From UBA1952 sp965246855 (GTDB taxonomy: Bacteria > Bacteroidota > Bacteroidia > Chitinophagales > Chitinophagaceae): a stretch of DNA of 64,000 bases. Location: assembly GCA_965246855.1 (NCBI GenBank), contig CBDFFP010000005.1, forward strand, positions 434,001 through 498,000, given 5' to 3'. Position numbers and translations under genes: made by a program. Shown in pieces: positions 45,510-54,100 of the stretch; the first letter of the stretch is position 1; each line of letters opens with the position of its first letter. The notes under the pieces are model-generated. The model did no database searches and was not told the origin of the DNA. It saw nothing but the letters and a program-made list of their open reading frames with translations.

Positions 45510-45614
45510 TTACAACAGCTTCTTTATCCAAAACGACAACCTCTTGTTCTTCCCCAACTCCACCTCCACACCCCACGGCTTTGTAAACACAGCCTGAAAG
45601 GCGGCAAGGGTACT
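45510..45614 (-). pseudogene. Possible C-terminal gene remnant fused in frame to array D
   Basis: A minus-strand frame reads out of the array D heptads into AFQAVFTKPWGVEVELGKNK, then RLSFWIKKLL and a stop. Composition looks like a genuine protein C-terminus, but there is no start codon and the upstream part is only the 21-bp repeat. Family not recognised. It may be a chance frame. Confidence 0.25.
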
Positions 45615-45780
45615 CCGCCGCCCGGCAGAATCATTTTGCCGAATGGCGGAGGCATTTGGGCGAACGGCAGAATGCCTTTGCCGGGCGGCAGAACCATTTT
45701 GCCGCCCGGCAGAATCACTTGGGCGAGCGGCAGAATCATTTGGGCGAACGGCAGAATCATTTTGCCGCCTGGTAAAAGAG
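45613..45780. repeat. 21-bp-periodic array D
   Basis: Eight 21-bp units in a row, for example TTTGGGCGAACGGCAGAATCA and TTTTGCCGCCCGGCAGAATCA. Alternating GGGCGAACGGCAG and TGCCGCCCGGCAG words are partly self-complementary. Plus-strand heptads read FGRTAES, minus-strand heptads MILPFAQ; neither has a plausible gene start. It lies downstream of the isoaspartyl peptidase gene. Confidence 0.9.
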
Positions 45781-45820
45781 GCGGTCTTCTTGAATAGGAG
45801 AAGGCGCTCGCAGAAAATCT

Positions 45821-45895
45821 TTTGTCACCCCGGAACAGGGCCTTCGCGGCTTGCAGCGGGTTGCGTCTGGCAAGGTTCCCTTCGGGATGACAAAA
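45821..45895. repeat. Dispersed inverted-repeat element, intact
   Basis: The element opens TTTGTCACCCCGGAACAG and closes CCCTTCGGGATGACAAAAG, so the ends are inverted repeats around a variable core. A related copy is at 56981-57047. This class of palindrome is widespread between Bacteroidetes genes. Confidence 0.75.
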
Positions 45896-45949
45896 GAGTA
45901 CCTATGCCTCTCCTGCTTACCGCTGATTTTGGAGACAGGTGCTAAAGTC

Positions 45950-46085
45950 CCACGTCATCCGACAACCTTCCAACGCGAAGCATCCAACAACCTTCCAACG
46001 CCGAAGGCATCCAACGCAAAGCATCCAACACTCCAACGCCGCAGGCATCCAACATTCCAACGCGAAGCATCCAACACTCCAAAGT
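45950..46085. repeat. CCAAC-rich tandem array E
   Basis: Units such as GCATCCAACATTCCAACGCG recur at irregular 14-27 bp steps, without the 21-bp period of arrays A-D. The same words occur before the isoaspartyl peptidase start (44325-44395). The array ends directly at the cyanophycinase stop codon. Confidence 0.8.
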
Positions 46086-46087
46086 CC

Positions 46088-46984
46088 CTACACGCTCCCC
46101 ATCACCGGCGGCATACTTGGGCTTTCGCTGCGCATTGGCAGGAATTCCCGCAGGCCGAGGTCGTAGCCGTTGCCCGCTTCCAGAATGTGGACTTTCAGGC
46201 TTTCCACCGAAATCGGCGAGCCGAATTCTACGTCCGCAATATTGTTGTGGCCAATGGTGCGGCCATCCACAATAATTACCGCGCCGGAGCCGATACACTC
46301 CAGTTGCGTGCCTTCCCGCACAATCACCGCCGTGTCTTCACCGAGGCCGATTCCTATCGCGCCGGGATTAGCCGAAACCGCCTGCGCCAGCCGTAGAAAG
46401 CGCCCGCGCTTGTCGAAATGCGAGTCGATGATGACGCCCAGCATCAGGCCTAAACCGGTGGTGATTTTCACTTCGCCTTTGAGGTGTGCTTCGGCGGCGT
46501 TGCCTTCATAAATCATCGTGTTGCTCATCGCCATGGCCCCGGCACTCGTCCCGGAAATCACAAATCCTTCTTCGTTTTCGTAACGATGGAGCAGGACGTC
46601 AAGCACTTCCGTTCCCCCGAAAATAGAAGACAGCCGAAGCTGATTTCCGCCCGAAAACATAAAGCCGTCGCACTCCCGGACACGCGCCACCACGCCGCTC
46701 TGCTGCGCGTCTTCCCGGTTGCGGATGTCCAAGATACCTACGTTGTGGTAGCCGAATTTGGCAAAGGCGTTAAGGTAGTTCTCTGCTACCTCTTCCGGTA
46801 TCTGCGAAGCGGTAGTCGCCACTTCAATGCGGCTGTCCGGCGGGCCAATCAGCTTGGCAACCGTTTTGAGTATTGCCAGCTCAAAGAAGTTCAGGTTGTT
46901 TCGCCGGATAATACCTTGTTCCAGGTCGGTGCCTTTGTCTTCGGCGCCACCGATGCTTACCAGAATGCCTTTGGGAATGTGCAT
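46088..46984 (-). CDS. cphB: Cyanophycinase
   Basis: The start at 46984 gives 298 residues, close to the usual size of about 270-300; the open frame to 47080 adds 32 residues that run through the promoter region. The serine-peptidase motif GTSAGAM (145-151, nucleophile Ser147) lies after FSGGNQLRL, and EDTAVIV and IGSGAVIIVDG follow, as in peptidase family S51 cyanophycinases. The enzyme cuts cyanophycin (multi-L-arginyl-poly-L-aspartate) to beta-Asp-Arg dipeptides. It diverges from cphA with a symmetric promoter region between. No signal peptide, so intracellular. Confidence 0.93.
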   Translation of the reverse strand: MHIPKGILVSIGGAEDKGTDLEQGIIRRNNLNFFELAILKTVAKLIGPPDSRIEVATTASQIPEEVAENYLNAFAKFGYHNVGILDIRNREDAQQSGVVARVRECDGFMFSGGNQLRLSSIFGGTEVLDVLLHRYENEEGFVISGTSAGAMAMSNTMIYEGNAAEAHLKGEVKITTGLGLMLGVIIDSHFDKRGRFLRLAQAVSANPGAIGIGLGEDTAVIVREGTQLECIGSGAVIIVDGRTIGHNNIADVEFGSPISVESLKVHILEAGNGYDLGLREFLPMRSESPSMPPVMGSV

Positions 46985-47008
46985 AAACCGTTTCTTGTAG
47001 GTACGAGG

Positions 47009-47049
47009 CAAAAGTACATTTTGCAACTTGTCCGGCGCGATGTACTTTT
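47009..47049. promoter_or_regulatory. Symmetric divergent promoter region of cphB and cphA
   Basis: AAAAGTACAT at 47010-47019 is mirrored perfectly by ATGTACTTTT at 47040-47049. The left arm makes TACTTTTG on the minus strand (exact -7 box, 25 bp before cphB), and the right arm gives TACTTTTTG on the plus strand (one extra T) 86 bp before cphA. A regulator bound to both arms could set the balance of synthesis and breakdown. Confidence 0.55.
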
Positions 47050-47134
47050 TGGGCCTCAAAAACATCCCGCTTCTCCCCAAAGCCTTTCCCCAAAAAGCCT
47101 TCCTGTTTTAATAAACGTCCCTGAAAACAACCCC

Positions 47135-49804
47135 ATGAACACGCTCCAAACAACGCCGGTGGAAGACCTTTCCGGCCAGATGAAAATCCAAAGCATCAAC
47201 GTGATGAACGGGCCCAACTACTGGTCGGACACGCGCTATCACCTCATTGTGATGATGCTGGATCTGGGTCGGTTGGAAGAATATCCGAGTAATAAAATCC
47301 CCGGCTTCCGGCAGCGGCTGGAGGAAGCGATGCCTTCACTGATTTCCCACCGTTGTTCTGAAAGTGAAGAGGGCGGCTTTTTCAAGCGGGTGGAAGAAGG
47401 CACCTGGATGGGCCATATCATTGAGCATATCGCGCTGGAAATGCAGACGCTCGCGGGCATGGAAGTAGGCTTTGGCCGCACACGCGGAACGGGCAAGCCG
47501 GGCATCTATCATGTAGTGTTCAGCTACTACGAAGAGAAGGCGGGCGTGTATGCCGCAAAAGCTTCGGTAGCATTGGTGGAAGCCCTGATTGCGGGCGAGA
47601 AATACGACTTGCAGGACGACATTCAGACGCTGCGCGAAATCCGCGAGAACGACCGTCTCGGCCCTTCTACCGGCTCGATTGTGGACGAAGCGCGCCGCCG
47701 CAAAATTCCGTGGATCCGCATCAATAAAAGCTCGATGGTGCAACTGGGCTACGGCAAAAACCAGAAGCGCGTCCGCGCCACGATTGCGTCCACCACATCC
47801 AACATTGCAGTGGACATCGCCTGCAACAAAGACGAGACCAAAAACCTGCTGGAAGCCGCCGAAGTGCCTGTGCCGCGCGGCGTAATCATCCGCCGCGAAA
47901 GCGAATTGGAAGAAGCCGTGCGCCGCGTGGGTTTCCCCCTTGTTACAAAGCCGCTCGACGGCAACCACGGGCGCGGGGCAGTCACCAATATCCGCTCGAT
48001 AGAGGAAGCGCGCACCGCTTTTGAGGAAAGTAAAAAGTACGGCAATTCCATTATTGTGGAGAAATTCATCACCGGACGCGACCACCGCGTGCTGGTCATC
48101 AATTACCAGTTTGTGGCCGCTGCCGTGCGCACGCCTGCCGCCGTAAAAGGCGACGGAAAATCCACGATTGGGGAATTGGTGGACAAGGTAAATGCCGACC
48201 CGCGCCGGGGTTTCGGACATGAAAAAGTACTTACTGAAATCAAGATCGACCAGGTGACGCGGAATGTTCTGGCCGCGCGCGAACTGACGCTGGAAAGCGT
48301 CCTGCCCGACGGCGAAGACCTGTGGCTGAAACCAACGGCCAACCTCAGCACCGGCGGCACGGCCATGGACGTGACCGACCACGTACATCCCGAAAACGTT
48401 ACGCTCTGCGAGCGCATTGCCCGCATTATTGGTCTGGACATCTGCGGCATCGACATCATGACCGATACACTGGAAATTCCGCTGAAACAAAGTGGCGGTG
48501 CGGTGCTGGAAGTAAATGCTGCACCGGGCTTCCGGATGCACTTAGACCCGACAGACGGCTTGCCGCGCAACGTGGCCGGGCCGGTGGTAGATATGCTGTT
48601 TCCGCCGGGAACTTCGGCGCGCATTCCCATTATTGCCGTGGCCGGAACAAACGGGAAAACCACTACGACGCGCCTCATAGCGCACATCATGCGGCAGACG
48701 GGAAAAACGGTGGGTTACACCACGACGGACGGCGTGTATATCGGCAACGAGATGATGGTGAAAGGCGACTGCACCGGGCCGAAAAGCGCCGAGTTTGTGC
48801 TGCGCGACCCGACGGTAGAAGTAGCAGTTTTGGAGTCCGCACGCGGCGGTATTTTGCGCGCCGGGCTGGGCTTTCACAAGTGCGACGTAGCGATTGTGAC
48901 CAACGTAGCGGCTGACCATCTGGGTCTCGGTGGGATTGATACGATTAACAAGCTGGCGCGTGTGAAAGCTGTTGTTCCCAACACGGTTTTCAGCAGTGGT
49001 TACGCCATCCTGAATGCCGACGATGACCGCGTGTATAACATGCGCCTCGACCTCGACTGCCATGTAGTGTTGTATTCTACCGACCCGGAAAGCGCGCGCA
49101 TCAAGCGTCACACAGCGCGGGGAAGGCTGGCGGGCGTGTATGAAAACGGCTACATCACCATCCTGAAAGACAACTGGAAAATCCGGGTGGAGAACGTGAG
49201 CAATATTCCCATCACCTTCAACGGTGCGGCTTTGTTCAACGTGCAGAACACGCTGGGCGCGGTGCTGGCGGCGTATGTGAGCAATGTATCGCTGGATACC
49301 ATTCGCGCGGGTCTGCAAACCTTTGTACCGGGTGCGGCGCAAACGCCGGGCCGCATGAACATGTTCCACTTCAAGGACTTTACAGTGATGCTGGATTATG
49401 CCCACAACACGCACGGAATGCAGGCGATTGGCGGGTTTCTGCAGCACATCCCGGCGAGCAAAAAAGTGGGCATCATTGCCGGTGTGGGCGACCGCCGCGA
49501 CGAAGACACGATTGATCTCGGCGAAGAGGCAGCGCGCACTTTCGACGAGATTATCATCCGCCAGGACAAAAACACGCGCGGACGAACGGCGGAAGAGATT
49601 GTGGAACTGCTGCAACAAGGCATCCGCAAGGTGAAGCCTGACATGCCGGTGGAAGTGATTCTGCGGGAAAGCGAGGCAATTGACCACGCCATCAAAAACG
49701 CGGAAAAAGATTCGTTTATCACCATCATCTCCGATGTAATACCCGCTGCGTTGGAGCAGGTGAAAAAATACAAAGACGCGGAAGGTTCTGCGGCTTATCT
49801 GTAA
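47135..49804 (+). CDS. cphA: Cyanophycin synthetase
   Basis: The start at 47135 gives 889 residues, the normal size; the open frame reaching back to 46484 overlaps cphB. The N-terminal domain (1-160, WSDTRYHLIVMMLDLGRLE) is followed by an ATP-grasp domain (about 210-480; VTKPLDGNHGRGAVTNI, LEVNAAPGFRMHLD) that adds Asp, and a Mur-ligase-like domain with P-loop AGTNGKTTTTRL near 503 and LDYAHNTHGM that adds Arg. The enzyme makes the nitrogen-storage polymer cyanophycin without a ribosome. Together with cphB and the isoaspartyl peptidase it forms a full make-and-use locus, less expected in Bacteroidetes than in cyanobacteria. Confidence 0.96.
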   Translation: MNTLQTTPVEDLSGQMKIQSINVMNGPNYWSDTRYHLIVMMLDLGRLEEYPSNKIPGFRQRLEEAMPSLISHRCSESEEGGFFKRVEEGTWMGHIIEHIALEMQTLAGMEVGFGRTRGTGKPGIYHVVFSYYEEKAGVYAAKASVALVEALIAGEKYDLQDDIQTLREIRENDRLGPSTGSIVDEARRRKIPWIRINKSSMVQLGYGKNQKRVRATIASTTSNIAVDIACNKDETKNLLEAAEVPVPRGVIIRRESELEEAVRRVGFPLVTKPLDGNHGRGAVTNIRSIEEARTAFEESKKYGNSIIVEKFITGRDHRVLVINYQFVAAAVRTPAAVKGDGKSTIGELVDKVNADPRRGFGHEKVLTEIKIDQVTRNVLAARELTLESVLPDGEDLWLKPTANLSTGGTAMDVTDHVHPENVTLCERIARIIGLDICGIDIMTDTLEIPLKQSGGAVLEVNAAPGFRMHLDPTDGLPRNVAGPVVDMLFPPGTSARIPIIAVAGTNGKTTTTRLIAHIMRQTGKTVGYTTTDGVYIGNEMMVKGDCTGPKSAEFVLRDPTVEVAVLESARGGILRAGLGFHKCDVAIVTNVAADHLGLGGIDTINKLARVKAVVPNTVFSSGYAILNADDDRVYNMRLDLDCHVVLYSTDPESARIKRHTARGRLAGVYENGYITILKDNWKIRVENVSNIPITFNGAALFNVQNTLGAVLAAYVSNVSLDTIRAGLQTFVPGAAQTPGRMNMFHFKDFTVMLDYAHNTHGMQAIGGFLQHIPASKKVGIIAGVGDRRDEDTIDLGEEAARTFDEIIIRQDKNTRGRTAEEIVELLQQGIRKVKPDMPVEVILRESEAIDHAIKNAEKDSFITIISDVIPAALEQVKKYKDAEGSAAYL

Positions 49805-49879
49805 CCTTTGCATATTCTCAACACATAGGGGTAGAACCCTTCAAAAGCGTTTCCCAGAAAGAGACGCCCGGAATTTCTT

Positions 49880-50392
49880 ATGAAAAAAACATTGCTTCTG
49901 CTTACAGCTTTTGTTGGGCTTCTTGCTGTTTCCTGCAAAAAGGAAGAGGCGAAAAGTACAACCATTGCGACATCGCAACTGATAGGCACTTGGAAGATTT
50001 CGTACTACAGGACATTCGGCTTCACCAATGGCACGGCTACGAGCGAAACCAATTTCTTACTGTTGATGGACTCCTGTAAAAGGGACAACCTAGTGGATCT
50101 GCGGGCGAACTCCATGTTGTATAGAACCTCAGGGAATTTCAAATGCTATCTGGGTGATCCGGATACTTTTCAGGCAGGCTCCTGGTTTCTTACAACGGAA
50201 AATCCGCAGACGATTACGCTTTTGGACACGACCATCTCGGGAAGAATTTCCGGCACTTTACCTGCGCTGCCCGTTTATCCACTCGATATTATAGAATTCA
50301 CCAACAATCGCGTAAAGCTTTATCAAGACACTACATCTGTCATGGATGGAATCACGCAGTCCACCAAAACGCTTTTGATTCTGGAGAAGTAG
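49880..50392 (+). CDS. Lipocalin-like lipoprotein 1
   Basis: The 170-residue product has the lipobox AVSCKK and a small beta-rich body starting LIGTWKISYY, the opening of lipocalin-like Bacteroidetes lipoproteins. It carries DSCKRDNLVDLRAN...GNFKC, a two-Cys motif shared with the next three genes, probably a disulfide. It is the first of five tandem small lipoprotein genes, likely duplicates. Function unknown; a small-molecule or lipid-binding envelope role is a family guess. Confidence 0.75.
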   Translation: MKKTLLLLTAFVGLLAVSCKKEEAKSTTIATSQLIGTWKISYYRTFGFTNGTATSETNFLLLMDSCKRDNLVDLRANSMLYRTSGNFKCYLGDPDTFQAGSWFLTTENPQTITLLDTTISGRISGTLPALPVYPLDIIEFTNNRVKLYQDTTSVMDGITQSTKTLLILEK

Positions 50393-50429
50393 ATTTCTCC
50401 TTTTCTACCTGAATCTTTCCGAAAAACAC

Positions 50430-50921
50430 ATGAAAAAAGTCCTTTTCTCTCTTTGCGCAGCAACGCTGCTTTTCACGGCCTGCAAAAAAGACGATTCGCC
50501 CACCGTTTCGCGCGTAAGCCTTGTTACAGGTAGCTGGAAGCTCAATTCTTTTAAGCTTACGATTCCGCTTTTGGCGCAGTTTGGACAGCCAAGCCAGATA
50601 AATCTGTTAGATACGCTTGGTGATTGCCTTCAGGATGATTCTTTCGCTTTTAGAGCAGATTACAGGCTGTATCAGTACGTGGGCACCGTAAAATGTGATT
50701 CCACCGATTCGCAAAGCGTTTATCTTGGTCCCTGGAGCCTGCTGAACAACGAAAAAAGCCTTCAACTGACTGCACCGCGTTTGAGCAATGTGAATCTCGG
50801 CACTGCTGTGATGCAGATTTCCGAGCTAAGCAAGACGACGATGCACCTGATGAAGGATACCGTTTTTCAATATAGCGGTGTAAACCTGAACGGAACAGCG
50901 GACCTTGTTTTTGTGAAGTAA
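50430..50921 (+). CDS. Lipocalin-like lipoprotein 2
   Basis: The 163-residue product has a lipobox (LLFTACKK), then VTGSWKLNSF and the paired-Cys motif DCLQDDSFAFRADYRLYQYV then GTVKC. It starts 37 bp after lipoprotein 1, on the same strand, with similar size and strand pattern, so it is a diverged tandem copy. No enzyme motif. Confidence 0.75.
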   Translation: MKKVLFSLCAATLLFTACKKDDSPTVSRVSLVTGSWKLNSFKLTIPLLAQFGQPSQINLLDTLGDCLQDDSFAFRADYRLYQYVGTVKCDSTDSQSVYLGPWSLLNNEKSLQLTAPRLSNVNLGTAVMQISELSKTTMHLMKDTVFQYSGVNLNGTADLVFVK

Positions 50922-50975
50922 AAGATTCCTTTTTCGGGAAGACGAAAAAACCTTAACCCTTTAGACCCTTTGAGA

Positions 50976-51461
50976 ATGAAGAAAATAACGCTGATGCTTG
51001 CTGCGGCAAGTTTGCTTTTTGCAGCTTGTAGCAAGAACGATAGTACTACGGCAACCTTAACGCCTTCCCAGAAAATTTTAGGCGCTTGGATGAAAACTAC
51101 CGACCAAAAGATTACAACTGTCGGAACAGGTACACCGCAGACAGAGGATAAGTTGGCAGGAGCTTCTTCCTGTCGCAAAGATGATTTGTATAATTTCCTT
51201 AATAACAGCATACTGGTAAGAACGGAAGGTGCAACTAAGTGCGACCCGCAAACGGACCCCGATACAGTAGCCAATGGCAAGGGCATGTACTCCCTTTATT
51301 CCAATGATACAAAGCTGATTTGGAATTTGCAAGGTCTGATGGACACATTTGACATTGTAACGTTCAACACTACAACGCTGAGTCTGAAGTCCACAGATAC
51401 AGGTAGTGTAGGTGGCAGCAATGTTACGATTTCAAACGTCCTGACTTTCACCAAAAAATAA
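50976..51461 (+). CDS. Lipocalin-like lipoprotein 3
   Basis: Start ATG 50976 gives a 161-residue product with lipobox LLFAACSK, ILGAWMKTTDQK and the motif SSCRKDDLYNFLNNSI...GATKC. It is the third tandem copy. The hairpin at 51495-51527 follows and probably ends transcription of the first three genes. Confidence 0.75.
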   Translation: MKKITLMLAAASLLFAACSKNDSTTATLTPSQKILGAWMKTTDQKITTVGTGTPQTEDKLAGASSCRKDDLYNFLNNSILVRTEGATKCDPQTDPDTVANGKGMYSLYSNDTKLIWNLQGLMDTFDIVTFNTTTLSLKSTDTGSVGGSNVTISNVLTFTKK

Positions 51462-51494
51462 AACCTCGGCCCTCAAAAGCCGGTTCTTTAGAAG

Positions 51495-51527
51495 AAAAGC
51501 CATCACTGCGAAAGGGGTGGCTTTTTT
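51495..51527 (+). terminator. Intrinsic terminator after lipoprotein 3
   Basis: AAAAGCCA pairs with TGGCTTTT around a partly paired loop, followed by more T residues, 33 bp after the lipoprotein 3 stop. Confidence 0.7.
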
Positions 51528-51610
51528 CTTTGAAAAGTAAAAAGAACACGTTTCTTTATCGCCAAACCCAACTCATTGCGCGCCGGAACTGTTCTTTTCA
51601 TTTACCGTCC

Positions 51611-52078
51611 ATGAAACGTTTTCTTCTTTTTTCGCTGCTGCTGACGGGCCTTTTTTCCTGTGAGAAAGACCCCCGCTATATGTCGCCGCAAAAATACCTC
51701 AGCCAGGCGCCGTGGGTAATGGCCTTCTCTCAAACCATCTCTCAGCAGCCGGGAAAACCAAATGATACCACCGAAAACTTCAGCCGGATGGATAGCTGCA
51801 CGCAGGACTTACGCTACGTTTTTGCTGCCGGTGGCAACTACTATTCTGAACCCGGCAAAGTGCGTTGTCTGGGCCAGGATCTGAGGCGCAAAAATCTGGG
51901 CGTCTGGAGCTACAATGCTTCCTCAAAAACCTTAACTACCGATGGCAACGGACGCATCGTGTGGCAGGTGCTCTCCCTCAACGATTCGGCCCTTCAACTG
52001 CGCTACACCTACACTTTGCAGGACAGTCCGCTGACGAACACCACCCTTATAGAAGAGCGTCATTACATCCATCCCTAA
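51611..52078 (+). CDS. Lipocalin-like lipoprotein 4
   Basis: The start at 51611 yields 155 residues with lipobox TGLFSCEK; an upstream frame to 51530 adds basic residues and spoils the signal peptide. It keeps the paired-Cys motif (DSCTQDLRYVFAAGGNYYSE, GKVRC) and LGVWSYNASSKTLTTDGNG, but the opening GTW is replaced by SQAPWVMAFS. Fourth member of the tandem series. Confidence 0.72.
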   Translation: MKRFLLFSLLLTGLFSCEKDPRYMSPQKYLSQAPWVMAFSQTISQQPGKPNDTTENFSRMDSCTQDLRYVFAAGGNYYSEPGKVRCLGQDLRRKNLGVWSYNASSKTLTTDGNGRIVWQVLSLNDSALQLRYTYTLQDSPLTNTTLIEERHYIHP

Positions 52079-52149
52079 GTTTCTTGCACCATCGCCGCAG
52101 GCAGCCTAATTTTAACGCCGCTGCTTCCATCCCGTTTCTCCCCTCTTTC

Positions 52150-52599
52150 ATGAAAAAAGGTTTTTTTCTTCTTGTCGCGCTGACTGCTTTCCTCGCTTCC
52201 TGTAAAAAAGACGAGCACCTCTCTTTGCGTACAAAAGGCATTGTGCAAGGCTCGTGGAGAGTCAAGGCAAGAGATACGTCAAACAGCACCACGCCGGGCG
52301 TTATCGGGTATGATACCGTTTCTGCTTTGGAGCGCATTACCCGCTACCGCTTCTTTCCCAACGGCGACATGGCGCGCATCACTACCTATCTGCTGGACAC
52401 TTTCCAGATAGCCGACTCTGCCATCTCCGGTAAGTGGTTCCTGCAACTGGCTGACACTCGGCTGGCGCTCAGCGACCCTAACATAGCGGGCGACTACCGC
52501 TTCGTTGGCTACGACGATACCACGATGACCCTGCAACTCGTAATCCCCAATGGCGAAGCAGACAGCACAGCCATTAATACCATTCTGCGCCGGCAGTAA
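52150..52599 (+). CDS. Lipoprotein 5, diverged member of the series
   Basis: The start at 52150 gives 149 residues with lipobox FLASCKK, then GIVQGSWRVKARDTSN. It keeps the size and general strand pattern (SGKWFLQLADTRLALSD) but lacks the paired-Cys motif of copies 1-4, so it has either diverged or been recruited separately. A REP-like hairpin (about 52693-52722) lies between it and the M28 peptidase gene. Confidence 0.7.
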   Translation: MKKGFFLLVALTAFLASCKKDEHLSLRTKGIVQGSWRVKARDTSNSTTPGVIGYDTVSALERITRYRFFPNGDMARITTYLLDTFQIADSAISGKWFLQLADTRLALSDPNIAGDYRFVGYDDTTMTLQLVIPNGEADSTAINTILRRQ

Positions 52600-52747
52600 T
52601 ACTTGTCATTCTCTGAAAGGAATTTGGGCGCCGCCTTCGGCCCGGGCTTTCGGCTTTGCTTCGCGCCGCCTCTATCCCTGGCGCGGTGGATTGCCACTTG
52701 TAGGAACGCGCCCGGAGGCGCGTTCTTTGTAATTTCCTGCCCGAAGT

Positions 52748-54031
52748 ATGTACCGCCTTTTTTCCCTCCTGTCTCTCGTCTTGCTGTGCGGCATTTTTCC
52801 CGCGCGCGCCCAAAACTCCAAAGCCTTCCGCTATGACTTGCGGATGCTCACCGGCGTGTCGATGTCGGGCCGCGGCTACGTGGACAAAGGCTGCGAGAAA
52901 GCCGCGCGTTTTATCGTCCGCCGCTTGAAGGAAGCTGGTGTTGCGCCCGCCACAGCAGACACGTCCTATCTCCAGCCCTACAGTTTTCCGGTCAATACTT
53001 TTCCGCTGCCATTGCGCCTTGTGGTGAATAAAACCGAGTTGCGGCCCGGCATGGATTACCTGATAGACGCGCGCAGCAATCCCTTTGAAGCGGAGGAGAA
53101 AACGAAAGTGCAGCGCGTAGACGTAAAACACGTTTTTGAGCGCAACGATTCCGCCATGCGCGAAGCCGGGCTTTCGGCGCGCGGCAGTGTTGTTTTTTGG
53201 GAGAATGCAGACACGGTTACCAAAGGCACGTTCCTCAGAAACATTTCCTCCGATGCACTTCCGGCGGGTCTTTATCTCGTTCCGGTAAAGGGGAAAATGA
53301 CGTGGACGGTGTGCGGCAGCAAGATGGCGGGCGGCGCAACGGTGGTGTACATCCAGGACAGCATTCTGCCCCGGAAGCTGCGGAAAGTAGAAGCGCAATT
53401 ACCGTCGCGTTTTGTGGCGGCTACAAAGCAGGCCAACGTCTGCGGCCTGGTACGCGGCACGGCCCTTCCCGATTCGTTTATCGTCTTTACAGCCCACTAC
53501 GACCACCTCGGCGAGATGGGAAAAGGAACGGTTTTTCCCGGCGCTTCCGACAATGCGTCGGGCACGGCAACGGTGCTGGATCTGGCGCGCTATTTCGCGC
53601 AGCACCCGCTCAAATACTCGGTCCTGTTTTTGTTTTTCAGTGGCGAAGAAGCCGGGTTGCTTGGCTCTAAACATTACACGCAGAATCCGCTTTATCCGCT
53701 GGCCAATATCAAAATGCTCCTCAACCTGGACATGGTAGGTGAATGCGCCGACGGCGCAACAGTAGTGAACGCTACGTTACACCCGGAAGCGTTTGCGCGA
53801 TTGAAAAAACTGAATGACGAAGCGCGCTTCGTACCAAAACTCAGCAGTAGAGGTGAGGCTTCCAACAGTGACCACTACTTTTTTTCCAAAGCCGGTGTGC
53901 CGGCATTTTTTCTTTACGGCAACGGCGGAAAGGGTCACTACCACGACGTGTTTGACAAGGCGGAGGAACTGAGCCTGACGAACACCGAAGATTTGGAGCG
54001 GTTGCTGATTCGGTTTGTGTCGGGGTTGTAG
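52748..54031 (+). CDS. M28-family zinc aminopeptidase, secreted
   Basis: The 427-residue product has a signal peptide (LVLLCGIFPARAQ). After a linker domain it shows the M28 metal ligands in order: FTAHYDHLG, PGASDNASGTA, FSGEEAGLLGS with the catalytic Glu, LNLDMVGE, and GHYHDVFD near the end. Such di-zinc enzymes remove N-terminal amino acids from peptides in the periplasm or outside. No T9SS tail is visible. It follows the lipoprotein series on the same strand but has its own leader after a hairpin. Confidence 0.9.
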   Translation: MYRLFSLLSLVLLCGIFPARAQNSKAFRYDLRMLTGVSMSGRGYVDKGCEKAARFIVRRLKEAGVAPATADTSYLQPYSFPVNTFPLPLRLVVNKTELRPGMDYLIDARSNPFEAEEKTKVQRVDVKHVFERNDSAMREAGLSARGSVVFWENADTVTKGTFLRNISSDALPAGLYLVPVKGKMTWTVCGSKMAGGATVVYIQDSILPRKLRKVEAQLPSRFVAATKQANVCGLVRGTALPDSFIVFTAHYDHLGEMGKGTVFPGASDNASGTATVLDLARYFAQHPLKYSVLFLFFSGEEAGLLGSKHYTQNPLYPLANIKMLLNLDMVGECADGATVVNATLHPEAFARLKKLNDEARFVPKLSSRGEASNSDHYFFSKAGVPAFFLYGNGGKGHYHDVFDKAEELSLTNTEDLERLLIRFVSGL

Positions 54032-54100
54032 GTTTCTTCCAAGAAATTGACTTGTGACAAAGAGCGCGTGAATTGCGTGACTCTTTACATTTCCGAAGGC

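Noticed and set aside
46484..47134. N-terminal extension of cyanophycin synthetase
   Set aside because: The extra 217 codons overlap cphB on the other strand; the family N-terminus begins at 47135.
48542..49813. 423-codon frame opposite cphA
   Set aside because: Antisense shadow of a well-conserved enzyme; composition not protein-like.
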